From: Vandiemenella viatica
Lineage: Eukaryota; Arthropoda; Insecta; Orthoptera; Morabidae
Length of the DNA stretch: 64,000 bases
Assembly: GCA_031002005.1 (NCBI GenBank)
Contig: JARYHS010006964.1
Coordinates: 1,426,001 to 1,490,000 of the forward strand
Direction of reading: 5' to 3'
Numbering within the stretch: position 1 is the first letter of the stretch; each line of letters begins with the position of its first letter. A program made the position numbers and the translations under genes. The notes beneath the pieces were generated by a model. That model searched no databases and was not told where the DNA came from. It was given only the letters and a program-made list of their open reading frames with translations. Positions 1 to 10,799 of this stretch are shown here, one piece after another.

Positions 1-555
1 GCAAAATAAACTAGCTGCCTCATACAGAGATCACCTTTACCAGAAATTTTGCAAATTATAAATGTGGCTGCACCCAATCGCCTTAGAAAATCAGATACAT
101 ATACCTTCCAATTTAAATTATGATCAATATGCAAACTTAGGAATTTCACGCACTTTGCCTCTTGAATGAAATGGCCTGCAAATTTTATGTCTACTGTGTG
201 ATGTAGTGGATTGCATATATTGAGTTTTATAAAAGTTTAAAGACAAGCCAATAGCTGTAAACAAGATGTTAATAAGGTCAAAGACATAATTTGAATCATT
301 TTCTATTAATAAACCTGGAATATTTTTCATTCCTATGTTTGTGTCATGTGCAAATTGGACATATTTTGAGTTTTTAGATGCAACACTGGGTAGATCATTA
401 ATATAACAACAATAGTGGCTCCAATATGGAACAATGAGGCACCCCACATCTGATTAATCCACACGCAGAAAATAGTGGACTACTTAATGCAGCCTTAAAA
501 TTCTCCATTGACACTTTCTATTTTCTATTTAGAAGGTAAGAACTAAACAATTTAT
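1..555 (-). pseudogene. Non-LTR retrotransposon reverse transcriptase fragment
   Basis: Read on the minus strand this is the middle of a LINE reverse transcriptase. Near 470-540 is a degraded YLLNRKQ-like stretch, then a GVPQGS-like block that now reads GVPHCSILEP, then YINDLP, then the catalytic box as FAHDT near 330-350 (FADDT in active enzymes, so one catalytic aspartate is replaced). Around 60-130 is a FLxLHIDxNLNWK stretch, the usual thumb-proximal block. Several frames are needed, so it is a pseudogene. It is truncated by the window edge. The family differs from the neighbour at 556-1012, because catalytic and C-terminal parts lie in the wrong order to be one element. Confidence 0.7.
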
Positions 556-1012
556 TAACAATCATCATTTCTCAGTTACTAATTGTGTTGTGCTGTAAAT
601 TTCAGAGACAAATCTCATAGCCTTTCTTTTTAGTCCATCCAACTCCTGTATTTGGTACTCAAAATGTAGTACCCACACTACACCACCATATTGAAGCAAT
701 GATCTGACCAAAGTTATGTAACCCAATTCACTAACTTCTTGATACATACTCTCATCACTCCATCCAGCAAATGAAGGATTTTGTAACCTTTTCCTACCAC
801 CTGCTCAATATACTCTGCCAGTCGAGTTTATTATCAATCTTTACACCAAGACATTAACACTTCAGACCTTCAACACGTAATTCTTACCCATTTAAATATT
901 CTATCCAAGACACCCTGCAGCTGTTCACAGTCTTCTCCTGTTTTGTTCCTATTTTATACCATTAAGTCATCTACAAACAACCTAACTTCTGTATTACCTT
1001 GGTTTTCCTAGT
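556..1012 (-). pseudogene. CR1-like LINE reverse transcriptase, C-terminal half (fragment)
   Basis: On the minus strand this starts with a catalytic box read as LFVDDLMV near 955-995, continues through a VKIDNKLDWQ-like block near 830, and ends with a TLVRSLLQYGGVVW segment and KRKAMRFVSE near 600-740. The same order and very similar words occur in the longer element at 3836-6560, so both belong to one LINE family. It is 5'-truncated and carries stops and frameshifts. The 3' end abuts the unrelated RT fragment at 1-555. Confidence 0.7.
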
Positions 1013-1220
1013 GGAGCAGCGTCGATTTATTATAACCCAACGTTTTTGCCATCTTGCTGTGGCTTTCATCAGAGGTTGCTTGTGAGTTGCTGTTATCGCC
1101 TTATATAGTAGCTGGAAGCGAACGTGTGCGCCCTAAACCATCACGGTGACGTCACTGCGTCTAGTGCACGTGGTAGGATGGAGCCGTTCGTCTTTGGTTT
1201 TTCTGAGCAGGTATGACCAA
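1013..1220 (-). ncRNA. Penelope 3' tail with hammerhead-ribozyme-like motif
   Basis: Downstream of the nuclease domain, minus-strand positions about 1080-1030 read CTGATGA, a short arm AAGCC, a loop, the complementary GGC, then AAAAACG. Penelope-like elements are known to carry hammerhead ribozymes with a CUGANGA, stem II, GAAA arrangement in their terminal repeats. Here CUGAUGA and a short stem II are present, but the GAAA box is AAAA, so any ribozyme is probably inactive. The call is by eye, with no covariance model. Confidence 0.35.
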
Positions 1221-1519
1221 ATATAGTCAAGTTGCAAACCACTGTCGGCATTAATGTGGTTCGACCGTTTTTGTATTTCTAACACTTCTGTTATACGCCT
1301 AGGCCATCATCTTCTTTCAATGGCTATAACGCTGGTCATATCAAATAAAATTGAATGGCCACTATCAGGTGAATGTAGAACTACAGCGGACTTGCTTGCG
1401 TCATTATTTGTCAAATGCCTGACGTGATCGTTGAGCGTCTCCTTAACGGTGCGTCCTGTTTCCGCAATATATACCTTGCCACAACTAAAAGGAATTTTAT
1501 ATACCCCTGGCACTTGCAA
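1221..1519 (-). pseudogene. GIY-YIG endonuclease domain of the Penelope-like element
   Basis: The reading frame at 1519-1307 encodes GVYKIPFSCGKVYIAETGRT, the GVYKIxCxCGKxYIGETGR signature of the Penelope GIY-YIG nuclease, followed by a histidine-containing helix, a KSAVVLHSPDSGH block and an FDMTSVIAIERR tail. A stop follows, and similarity continues in another frame to about 1221 (a TEVLEIQKRSNHINADSG-like stretch), so the domain is broken. In this family the nuclease nicks target DNA to prime insertion. The RT-nuclease linker lies on the far side of the nested LINE tail at 1681-2045. Confidence 0.85.
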
Positions 1520-1680
1520 ATGTTCTCACTTGTCTTTAACGATAGTAAGAATGCTAGAAAATTTCATAGGGGCTTTGTATAAGGGACAGACGTTGTTCTT
1601 TTTAAGTAGCCGACGAACATTTTTCGTCACTTCTTGGATGTATGGCAGGACGGCCAGTGTCTTGTCAGGTGGTTTGTTAT

Positions 1681-2045
1681 TCTACATCTACATATATACT
1701 CTGCAATTCACAAAATTGTGGGTGGCAGAGGGTGCTCAGTACCAAAGCTAATCTCTTTGCTGTGCATTCCAATCCCTAATGGTACGAGGGAAAAAAGAAT
1801 TCATGTAAGAATCAGTCCGGCACCTTATTTCTCTAATTATATCTTTCCTGTCCTTCCGACTCAAATAGGTTGGTGGAACAAGTATTTCACTACACTCAAA
1901 AGTGAAAGTGGGAGTACACATGTTTACCAATAAGTTTAAATGAAAGGTGTGTCGTCTATCTACCAGAGACTCCCAACCTAGTCTACTAATCAGTTCTGTG
2001 ATGCTTTCATTCTCCACCGATGATGCTGCTGTGCAAGGCAAAGAG
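1681..2045 (-). mobile_element. 5'-truncated LINE tail nested in the Penelope-like element
   Basis: The frame at 2041-1748 (minus) ends with ISRLGWESLVDRR...RCRTDSYMNSFFPRTIRDWN, the standard C-terminus of CR1/Jockey-type LINE polymerases. The 3' end runs into a TGTAGA-type simple repeat at 1681-1700, seen on the plus strand as tctacatctacata. Penelope-type sequence continues on both sides, so this is a later insertion in the same orientation. It keeps only the last ~95 codons plus the 3' UTR. Confidence 0.8.
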
Positions 2046-3480
2046 GAGCGATCAAGGCATGCCTAGGCTTTATTACAAGCAGCTACGCTATAGCCATTGG
2101 CTAGAAATGTCTCTTTTAAATTCTCATTTCAGCGGCCATACTCGCTTCGTCACATACAAAGGATGCGTGGAGAGTTAATATCTTTAAAATTTCACTTTTG
2201 ATCGCTGGATGATGGTGAGAGTCGGCGTGGAGGTACCGATTAGTATGCGTTGTTTTTCGGTATACTCGGTGGCCCAAGGAGCCATCATCATTTCTTGTAA
2301 ATAAAACATCCAGGAACGGGAGCTGTTTGTCGATTTCAATCTCCATAATAAACTTAATCTTATCAAGCGCTCTGGTTAAATAATTTAAGAAGACATGAAG
2401 CGACTCTATTCCATGGGGCCCAAATGACAAAGTTGTCATTCACAAATCTCTACGGTAGTGACTGTTTCAAGGAGGAGTCAAGGATAACTTCAGCTTCGAA
2501 AGCATCCATAAATAAGTCGGCGACTAGTGGGGACAGTGTGCTTACCATGGCGGCTCCTTCCTTCTAGTCGTAGAAGTGGTACATGCACAAAAAAAGGTTG
2601 TTTTCAGGCAGAACTCAGTAAGAGAAACCCAATCCAGTGGCAAGTTGACCGATTCTAATCGCTCTCTGGTTATATTAATGGCCTTGATTACTGGCACGTT
2701 CTTAAAAAGCGACATGACGTCGAAGCTTACAAGAATTTCATTTCTTCCTGGTTGTCTGTTCTTGATGATTTCATTGAAATGGGAGGCTTTTTTTTTTACG
2801 GTGGAAGAAGATTTCCTTCAAAATCTTCAAATTTTCTGCTAAATATTTGACCACTGGGTGTGTAGGTGATTGGAAATCTCTAACGATAATTCTCCGAGGA
2901 ATACCGGCTATGAGGATTTTGGGAAGGCCGTAAAATCTAGGAAGGATATTGTTGGAAATAGTTAATTTCCTCTTCGCCTCAGCTTCAATTGAGGTTGCTT
3001 CACGTATTTTAGTGGCTACGTTGCGACTAATCTTTTTTGCAGAGGATTGATTTTTATCTTCTTATATGTCTCGTCCTGTAACAGAGTCTCCACCTTTCGA
3101 TGTTATTCGTCAGCATACATGACAACAGAAGCGTTGCCTTTATCAGCAGGTAAAATATCTATATCTTCCATCTCTTTCAATTGACGCTGGGCAATACATT
3201 CTTCTCGAGTGAGATTCGGTGCAGGTGGCCTTGTGCTTGATAAAATCTTCTTTGTGAGGCTATGGATTCGTAAGCTGTTATGCACGAAACAGATGACTCT
3301 CCAGCAATCACCTCGTCCGTCGGTATTTTGGCCGGTGTTGTAGCGAAGTTAAGTCCTATAGCGAGAACTGAAATAGTAGCGGCGTCTAAAGCTTCCTCAG
3401 TGAGGTTGATCATACACCGCTACGACATATTTGCTTGCTGCTGGGGATGCTGCTGATCTGTTAAATTTGAAAACTTCCCC
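2046..3480 (-). pseudogene. Reverse transcriptase of the Penelope-like element
   Basis: On the minus strand: an ECIAQRQLKEMEDIDILPADKGN segment at 3285-3103 (N-terminal hallmark), then a STLSPLVADLFMDAFE block near 2545, then the catalytic box near 2450-2430 read as RFVNDNFVIW. The family consensus there is RYVDDTF, so the first catalytic aspartate is asparagine. Next comes LPFLDVLFTRNDDGSLGHRVYRKTTHTNRYLHAD at about 2345-2230, and then HASFVCDE. Several stops and shifts lie between the blocks. The protein would copy its own RNA at a nick, but this copy is dead. Confidence 0.85.
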
Positions 3481-3600
3481 ATTTGCCTATTCCTCGTTTT
3501 TTAAAGGCGTCGTAAGCTTGTTCCAGTTTGATGCAGTAACTGGCGCCAAAAACGTCGCTAAGAAATAAGTGCTGCCTGAAGATTCTTACTTTCTATACTA

Positions 3601-3835
3601 TTAATGCACTTCGCGTTTTGTGGATTCTTCCACGGAGCAGTGCCTGAGAGCTCCCCTTTAGGATGCGCGCTGGGTGCCGGTATCTGCACATGTTGCTTGA
3701 TCATGACGAAAGCTGGGAGGACGTCCATATCGTGGCATCAACAAGGAAAGGCTAAATGGCTTATCCTCATGCTCCTCTTCTGTCGTAGTCTATATCTACA
3801 TGCTTGGTATAAACATTAATTAATTAAATTAAATT
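3601..3835. other. Spacer without identified content
   Basis: No convincing protein or repeat similarity was found between the Penelope-like element and the next LINE. The end near 3790-3830 is AT-rich (attaattaattaaatt). It could be the eroded 5' leader of the Penelope-like element. Confidence 0.4.
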
Positions 3836-3939
3836 GCAATGGAGCGCATTCTCCGGTGGCAGTTTCCCTAAACACCCATCTTCCCGCTTTCCTGCACCCA
3901 CCTTCATTCACCCTTTAGAAATTTTAACTATAAATTCTT

Positions 3940-5410
3940 TCAACTTTTTGGCAAATTATTCATCACTTCTCTTGGTAACTTATTCCAATCTCTGACACCC
4001 TCACCTAAAAAGAGAATCTTCCTACACTCTTGAGCCTGCTTGTGGCCATGGTCATCTTTTCCCTTCCATGCATTACTATCAACTCTTACACCAATTTTTT
4101 TCCACGTCTCATCACCAATAGATGCCTTGTACACTGCCATGACCCTATTCACCCTCCTTATGTCTGCCAATGAGTCCCATTCCAGCTCCTTTACCATATC
4201 TGTTACCGATTGCGTTCTGCGATAATTTTCGGAAACAAATCTAGCAGCCCTTCTTTGCACCTTCCCCAACTCTTGTGTTTGATAGTCGAAATGTGGTTCC
4301 CATACTACGCTAGCTTATTCAAGCAATGGTCTGACCAAAGTTTTGTAACCCAATTCTTTACTTGTCTCGTACATCCCCTGATCACCCTCTCCAACAAATG
4401 CAGACGTTTGAAATCCTTTCTTACCACTTTTCCAATGTGTTCTGCCCAGTTAAGCTTGTTATCAAATGTAATGCCAAGATATTTACATTTAAAATCTTCA
4501 ATAAGCGATTCTCTCCCCACTACATAATCATAATAAACCATTACTTTTTATTTGTGTATCTAATAAGCAGACTCTTCTTTGTATTTATCTTTATACCATG
4601 TTTACCAACCCAACTAGATTTCCTGTACAGATCACCTTACAACTGTTTATAATCCTCAACCGTATTGATCCTTTTATGTAGCATTATGTCATCTGCAAAC
4701 AATCAAATTTCTGATAGTAAACAATCAAGACAATTACTCATTAGAATAATGAATAGCAATGGTCCCAATACACTACCCTGTGCCACTCTCATTTTTACTT
4801 CCACTTCTTTTGATACCGCATTTCCTACCCTATTTTTCTACATTTCAAAAATTCTTCTATCCAGCAAATCACTTTCCGATCCACTACAATAGATATTACC
4901 TTATTTAATACCATTTTATGGCTTACTCTATCAAAAGCCTTTGAAAGAACTAGTGATACACTATCAATTTGACCTCCCTTGTCCATTTCATCCGAAATAT
5001 CTTGCATATATCCCACCAACTTAGATTCACATGAATATCCTTGCCTAAAGCCATGTTGCCCCAGCTGACAACCACTTACGGTCCTCACATATATTTCTGA
5101 TGTGGTTGCATATCAATCTCTCCATTAATTTACCTACCACTGGTGTCAAGCTAATTGGACTATAATTTTCGACTCTATTTCTCACCCCTCCTTTATGTAC
5201 CGGCACTACTATCCAACTTTTCCAATCCTCTGGTTAGCAGCAAGTATCAAGACTTAATTTAAATAATATTTCAAGATAAGGTACAATTTCACATCCTGCT
5301 ATCTTTAAGACATCTGTAGTAAAATTATCTACACCAGCTTTCTTAGTTCCTTCATGATATCCTCAGGATGAATTTCAAATTTTATTGTCTGCTCATATCT
5401 AATTGTTTTG
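3940..5410 (-). pseudogene. Reverse transcriptase and C-terminal domain of the CR1-like LINE
   Basis: The frame at 5088-4825 carries LGQHGFRQGYSCESKL and LSKAFDRVSHKMVL, RT motifs around the first catalytic aspartate (here serine, LSKAFD for LDFSKAFD). The catalytic FADD box is intact as LFADDIM near 4700-4680. Downstream are YLGITFDNKLNWAEHI (about 4480), RVIRGCTRQV, and the final frame 4269-3940 with RRAARFVSENYRRTQSV and GVRDWNKLPREVMNNLP. Stops separate the segments. In this enzyme class the domain performs target-primed reverse transcription; this copy cannot make a full protein. Confidence 0.8.
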
Positions 5411-5924
5411 TTAAGCTCGTTTTCCGATTCAGAGCCACCTGTTTCGAATACAATTTCCCTAATGCTCTCACTAACCAGTTACTTAAAATCTCTGCTTTTT
5501 TTCAAATCCTCCGTAACTTATTGTGCATCCTTATCTAAAAAAGTCCCAACACCCTCCCTTCCACTCAGTTTTCTAACATAGTTATAGAAATTTCTAGATG
5601 AATCTGTCAATGGCCCCCCTGCACTGACAATACTCTTCATTAATCCAACTTTAGCCACCTGCTTAGCTGTTATTAGGTCCTTGTTTAATTGTTTTAAATA
5701 TTCCCTACTACCATGCTGTCTCTAAACTTTGTTATGTTCTTTTCTTACCAACCTCTTTAACCTCCCTGTTGTAGTACACGGGTTCTCTACTTCTTTTTAT
5801 TTTCTGTTTTGGAATAATTTTTTCTTCACCCTTTCTTACTATCTCCTTGAACTCTTCCCACCTTTACTGTACTTGAGCTTTCCTTCCATTTGCTGAAACG
5901 TTCTCTGAAATATTCTTTCAAATT

Positions 5925-6401
5925 CTAAATCTGAACCTTTATATATTTGTACCTATCTACCCCTTCAATTTTGGCTGCTGGTTCACTGAATCCTCTGATA
6001 TCCATCAGAACTGCTTCATGATCACTTAATCCTTGATATCCTACAACGTTATCATCGGGCTTTATTAGGATTATATCCAAAATATTTTGACCCCTAGCGT
6101 TCTGCTCTAACACTTATGTAAATCCTCCTTCCCATATTAGGGTATTTGAAAATCTCTGTTCCCTTGTGTTATTAATCTTATTTCCTACCAAATTTACACG
6201 AGGTAAATTTAAATCCCCGCCAATAATGACCATTCTATTTTCACCTCTGAAATCTGAGTATGAATTTAATTTCTCCGCTAGATCCTCATCTTCATCTGCC
6301 ATTCTTCCACTGCGGTAAGCAGCCAACAACCTGATTTTTTCTTTTTTATTACCCCAGAAATCTACCCCAAGTAACTCATGGTCATGATCTATGAACACCA
6401 A
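5925..6401 (-). pseudogene. LINE endonuclease (EEP) domain, partial
   Basis: Two adjacent minus-strand frames form the C-terminal two thirds of an exonuclease-endonuclease-phosphatase domain. The frame 6401-6114 contains KIRLLAAYRSG and VIIGGDLNLPRVN, where GGDxNxP carries metal- and phosphate-binding residues. The frame 6113-5925 contains LDIILIKPDDNVVG and GLSDHEAVLMDI, with the catalytic SDH triad. A stop separates them. The domain nicks target DNA ahead of reverse transcription. Its N-terminus is absent. Confidence 0.8.
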
Positions 6402-6618
6402 TTAACTGTGATAGGTTTTTTCTGACTAGTATGAAATCTCCCCCACCAATTGCTCTTCTATCTCTGCGTAACTGTAGGGAAAAACCTTACTGTCTAGTAC
6501 TTCTTTTAACTAACGCTCTACCCCAATTATTACTTGTGGAACGTGTATCTCTATTAACTTGGTAATTTGTTCCAATCCTTGACATCCTTACCAACAAAAA
6601 AATAATAATAATAATTTC

Positions 6619-6763
6619 TTAGTTTTCCATGGTTTCCCCAAACCACTCCAGCCAAATGCCGGGATACTTCCTTCAAAAAGGCCATGGGCGAATTCCTTCC
6701 CGTTAATTGTCCCCAGTCTCATCTCGACTCTAATGACCTTAGCCATCGACGAGGTAAAAAAAA
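6619..6763 (+). mobile_element. SINE-A fragment (head missing)
   Basis: The body of the commonest SINE in the window (SINE-A) begins with agttttccatggtttcccc, runs through gccatgggcgaattccttcc and ends with catcgacgaggtaaaaaaaa. The tRNA-like head with B box is missing. A (TAA)n tract precedes it. The full structure is seen at 33271-33488. Confidence 0.75.
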
Positions 6764-6858
6764 TTGGTAGTGACTGAAAATCGTAATTTAGGGAGCGTCT
6801 ATACACGACTTAGCTCGGTCGAGGAGGGAGGGTTAGATGTAAAGCTACGCTGGGTTAA

Positions 6859-6893
6859 GGGGAGAGAGAGAGAGAGAAGGAGAGAGAGATATA
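6859..6893. repeat. (GA)n microsatellite
   Basis: An interrupted run of GA dinucleotides lies inside the left half of the MITE that starts at 6791. Confidence 0.9.
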
Positions 6894-7400
6894 AGCTAAG
6901 CAGCGTTTCATAGATGTTATTTATCCCAGTTAAAATAAGATACAGAACACACAACAGCGTGTGGATATTTATTTTCGTCTTTTAATTATCTCCGTATGTA
7001 ATTTAGAAGTCCTATATACTGACAGCAGAGTGTATGCATGTGACTTGTAGTCATAGCGTTGGGCTGCATGTGGCAGGCGCATTTGAACTAACCGACACGC
7101 GACAGCGCATTACGATTCAATGATCATTAGTACCTACACTCAGATTCCCTTAGAGATGTCACCAGGGATTCCTCAAGGCAGTGACTGTTCGTATTGTTTT
7201 GATGGTTTGCAGTGAAGCTGTTTCGATTAGGATCGCCCGCGAGTGACCACACCACTCGTTGATAAAATAATTTCCGTTTTGTTCTTTCAAGTAAATTTCG
7301 GAGCAATATCAACTATAGTGCTCGCTGAAGTTCTGTTTCAAGTTCAAAGTGTGGCGCTGTGCAACAAACTTCATGAGGCTTATCTTTTTTCGTCTTTTAC

Positions 7401-7625
7401 TTGTGGCATTACGCCTCGACGACTTCCAGGTAATTAGATGCGGGAGGGGACTGGGGACGAGGAAAGAAAAGGAATTCAGCCATGGCCTTTTAAAGTAAGC
7501 ATTAACCTAGAGTGATTTGGAGAAACTATGGAAAACCCAAATGAGGACGCCCGGACGGGGATTAGAACCCGCGTCCTCCCGAATGCGAGGCCAGAACGTT
7601 AACCTCTCACCCACCACGCTCGGTA
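7401..7625 (-). mobile_element. SINE-A copy
   Basis: The minus strand gives the complete order: a head with agtggttaacg-type A-box sequence and a B box (read here as gggttctaatcc, one base from GGTTCRANNCC), a body with ttttccatagtttctcc and a gccatgg core, and the gtcgaggcgtaatgcc tail. It lies in the inserted material between the two halves of the MITE at 6791-9691. Confidence 0.8.
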
Positions 7626-7900
7626 CAAGGCTTATCGAAAATGTTTTTCTAACGAGTTTTCACTATACAATAAATTATAGAAATGTTTTATGCAGATGAA
7701 AGAATCATTTGTTGCTAATATAGAAAGAAAGATGAAGTAACTTCAGCAGATTGAAACAAAATATGCTGCTCTTCCTAGTTTTACACGCGGCAGGTATAGT
7801 GTGTTGTATTTTATCACTTAATGGACAATTTTGAATGAGATAAGGAAAATGTTTTAGCAACACCTCAAGCAGAAAAGGACCACTGACTATATCTGAGAAA

Positions 7901-9413
7901 GGGGGCATCCATTAATTACGTGAGGTGTTTTCCAGAATTCCGTCCCCCCCCCCCCCTCTGGTCGGACCTCCCCCTTCTCCCTGGTGAGATTTTGACGCAG
8001 ACCCTCTCCCCCTTTCCAATCGACCTCGCAACTTTTAGAGACCTTTTTTTTTAGGTCTCATGCTCCCAACGGTCATTATACTCCCCCTAATGCCATACAC
8101 GATCGCTCTATCCGTCCAAATGGAGCGATGTCACTCGATTATCGCGTCGTGTATGGGGAAACTGATGTGGATGACGTGGACTGACAGGATTATTTGTATA
8201 TCCGGTCAGTCCAATATCCATCAGTTTCGTCCATCATGCCATCAAGCCGACTGACGGTGTGTGGGGAAAACCACGTGGAGCGACACCAAGCCATCACTTC
8301 AATCGGCTCGTGTATGGTGAAACCACGGTCCAAACACTTCTCATTCAGTCACCGACCACCGAGCAAGCAACATCAGAGCCTTGAGTGGACTATCCACCAT
8401 TGTACATTTCTTTTTTGTTTTTAATCTGCTGCAGAAATATTTGTATTGCTACTAGTTAAATATTATTTTGGATGTAGTTTTAAATATTATTAAGTAACAA
8501 TTAAAACGATTATTTTCATTTTTACCTTTTTTTAAGTAATAACAATGTCGTCTCAATAAGACTGTGTTGGAGATTATTGAGAAGTATAAGGACTTACCAT
8601 GAATGTAGGATCTCTAATCCTGACTATCATGATAAAATATAAATAAATGTGGCAATAGATCAATTGCTAATATTATTTAAAAATTAAAGACATAAACTCC
8701 AACAGAGAAACCGTGTTGGAAAAAAAAAAAAAAGAATTCTTTGCGGTCTTCTTTTTAAAAAGATCATAATATGATAAGATTAATTTTATATGAGCTCGCT
8801 TGTTTAAATATGTGGTTTTTAAACATGTTATTTCACTACATTTGACGTACCTGTCACTATTTTCAGCCTGCTAAACTATTTCAATTTAATAAATCTGTTT
8901 AATTATCATTTTGTAGTTTTTTAAAAGTTTTCATAATTTCACACAGTTTTTTTTCATAATTTCGCACATGTTTGGACGTTTACTTAATGCTCAGGTCTTT
9001 TATTCAGTATTCGATAGATTGAATATCCTTTAAAATTAATTCGGGCTCATTTTATTTATTTAGTACTTGTCAGAACTAAATTGTTGTATAGCAAATTGAC
9101 AACCTATTGTTGCTTGCTTGGCCTATTTTTTCATTGTCGTGGCTGACTGGAGTGATGGAATGATGATGTATGTGCTACGCTTTTGGATGTCATCCGCATG
9201 GATGTCATCCATACGAATGACATCCAAATGGAACGATCGTGTAAGGCCACCTAAGTCGGTTTATACCTCCCTAAAATCGACTTTCGTGACATTTGTAGAT
9301 ATTTTTTTAAAAAAATGCGTTCCCACTCTACAAAAATTTAATAACCTCACGTGAGATTTCCGTTGACCCCCTCTCCCCCCCTAGTTCATCTAACGTTATT
9401 AATGGACGCTCCC
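7901..9413 (+). mobile_element. TIR element nested inside the 6791-9691 MITE
   Basis: The left end gggggcatccattaattacgt (7901) and the inverted right end tgggagcgtccattaataacgt (9413, minus strand) are imperfect TIRs related to those of the MITE family, each followed inward by a C-rich tract. AAA directly flanks both ends. The interior holds a pair of inverted blocks (see 8060-8330) and AT-rich filler. No transposase frame was found, so this is non-autonomous. Confidence 0.55.
8060..8330. repeat. Cluster of inverted 'ccatacacga/tcgtgtatgg' motifs
   Basis: A ccatacacga motif at about 8092 is answered by tcgtgtatgg at about 8147, and ctcgtgtatggtg follows at 8309, so this stretch can form a hairpin. 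The complementary words return inverted near 9130-9250 (aatggaacgatcgtgtaaggcc), making the pair an internal inverted repeat of the surrounding TIR element. It does not look coding. Confidence 0.5.
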
Positions 9414-9691
9414 AAAGATGTTCCTCCCAATAATTCATCATTTAGAGGAGAGGTTAATGTCAACATATTATTCAGAATTATTATAGAAAAATACATATCG
9501 CAAATATCAGTTCGGTTCTTTATGCACCCAATAATTTAATAGCTCTAATAATTTATTAATATTCTGTTTAGAGAAAAGAGTATAAAATGTGTTTTGGAAA
9601 TTTTAGGGGATAAAGCCACGTTAAGGTACTTGGGGGGGGGGGGGAGTGAAAGGGAAACCAAAATAGATCTACGTAGTTTATGGACGCTCCC

Positions 9692-10799
9692 TTAAAATAA
9701 TTTCAGCTGCTGTCCGTTGTTCTAGTACCTGAGCATCTGGCGTGAAATATGTTTTTTAGAACAGAGAGTTCTGTTTGATAGAGGTGTGCCTGCAAGTGTA
9801 GAGGCTGTGCTCGCGAACTAGCGAATATTTCATTGTATTAATTTGACTTCAGGGCTCTGTCGAGAGGGAACTTCAGCATTTCACGAGCATCAATAAATCC
9901 TGACCAGGGGCGCCGGCTTTTGGAAAGCCCCGTTGGAGCTCATGCTCATTTGATGAATATTTTATAAAGACCTGACGAAGTGTGTGAGTTGATTTTGACG
10001 GGACTTTCACTGGCAGGTTGCTGATTTGACAGCGAGTAACATAGATCACTTATTATCCTGGAGATATTTAAGGTTCAGAAGGAAAAACTTTAAAAATCTT
10101 GACAAATACGTAGTCAGGAGGGGAACTAGTTAGTCTTGCATAATCGTAAAAATTGCATCTAAATCCGTCCAGTAGATTTCAGGTTATAAGCGAACAGACA
10201 GGCAGAGTAGGAAAGAAAGATTTTGGATTTTCTAAATTCTATTACATACCAAAAACCTACTAAATTTCATAAATATTTGTTCCGCCTTTTTGTCGTGATT
10301 GAATAACAAACTTTCAGATTTTAAAGATTATAATATCAGTAGATAGAAAACTAAGGATTCTTGTACTACTAGAGGAATTCAGAATTTTAGTATTGTATTT
10401 GGTTTCTGTTCCTAAGGATCACTATAGGGAATGCAGTGGCGAGTACAGCTAGTAATTAATTTAGAGATACGGAGAAGATGGGGGGAAAAGAGCTTACAAA
10501 ATGGTTGGTTGAACAATAATGAATGGATGCCTGTCATAATCATAAAAAAAAACATACAAATGAAACCATTATACTATTGCTAACAATGTGTAACACAATT
10601 TTTAATAGGAGGAGATATTTATTAGTATTTACTTAATATACACAATTGTACTACGAATTGTAAGATCAACAAATAAATATTAATAAACCTTTTTAAGAAT
10701 GAAAATTTTAGAATCTGTATGACGATATGATTTGTTTTCGATTCAAGCGTCTATTGTCAGTAGAAGGGGAATAAGAGAGCAAGGAAGAAACCCGGAAAA
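9692..10799. other. Unassigned AT-rich region with a LINE-tail-like motif
   Basis: No credible gene was seen. At about 10140-10210 the string gcatctaaatccgtccagtagattt followed by gaacagacaggcag resembles the 3' UTR tail common to insect RTE-type elements (cggttcagtagttt...gacagacag). The rest is plain AT-rich sequence. Confidence 0.35.

Larger units (their letters stand above)
1013..3600 (-). mobile_element. Penelope-like element, degraded
   Basis: Minus-strand reading gives, in order, an N-terminal ILPADKGNASVVM motif, an RT core, an LPFLDVL...YRKTTHTNRYLHADSHHHP block and a C-terminal GIY-YIG nuclease. This set and order is diagnostic of Penelope-like retroelements. The RT stretch is broken by stops, and a foreign LINE tail sits at 1681-2045. 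The 3' part (1013-1220) carries a repeat-like non-coding tail. The 5' boundary is uncertain: weak similarity to the element's N-terminal leader may run to about 3600. Confidence 0.85.
3836..6560 (-). mobile_element. CR1-like non-LTR retrotransposon, endonuclease to 3' end
   Basis: A long minus-strand LINE runs from an apurinic-type endonuclease (6401-5925) through a linker to a reverse transcriptase (about 5410-4560) and a C-terminal domain (4541-3940). ORF1 and the endonuclease N-terminus are missing, so it is 5'-truncated near 6560. Many stops and frameshifts break ORF2. The C-terminal wording (RRAARFVSENY, SVTDMVKELEW, LGEGVRDWNKLP) fits the CR1/L2/Daphne group better than Jockey, but the clade is provisional. 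The fragment at 556-1012 is the same family. Confidence 0.8.
6791..9691 (+). mobile_element. Harbinger-like MITE split by nested insertions
   Basis: The left end reads TTA then gggagcgtctatac at 6788-6804. The right end reads tttatggacgctccc then TTA at 9677-9694. These match the termini of the intact 359-bp copy at 50122-50480. The left half is preserved to about 7008 (through tccgtatgtaattta) and the right half from about 9567 (gagaaaagagtataaaatg). About 2.5 kb of inserted sequence, including a SINE and another TIR element, lies between. A TWA target duplication and GGG-starting TIRs fit PIF/Harbinger; no transposase is present. Confidence 0.65.
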
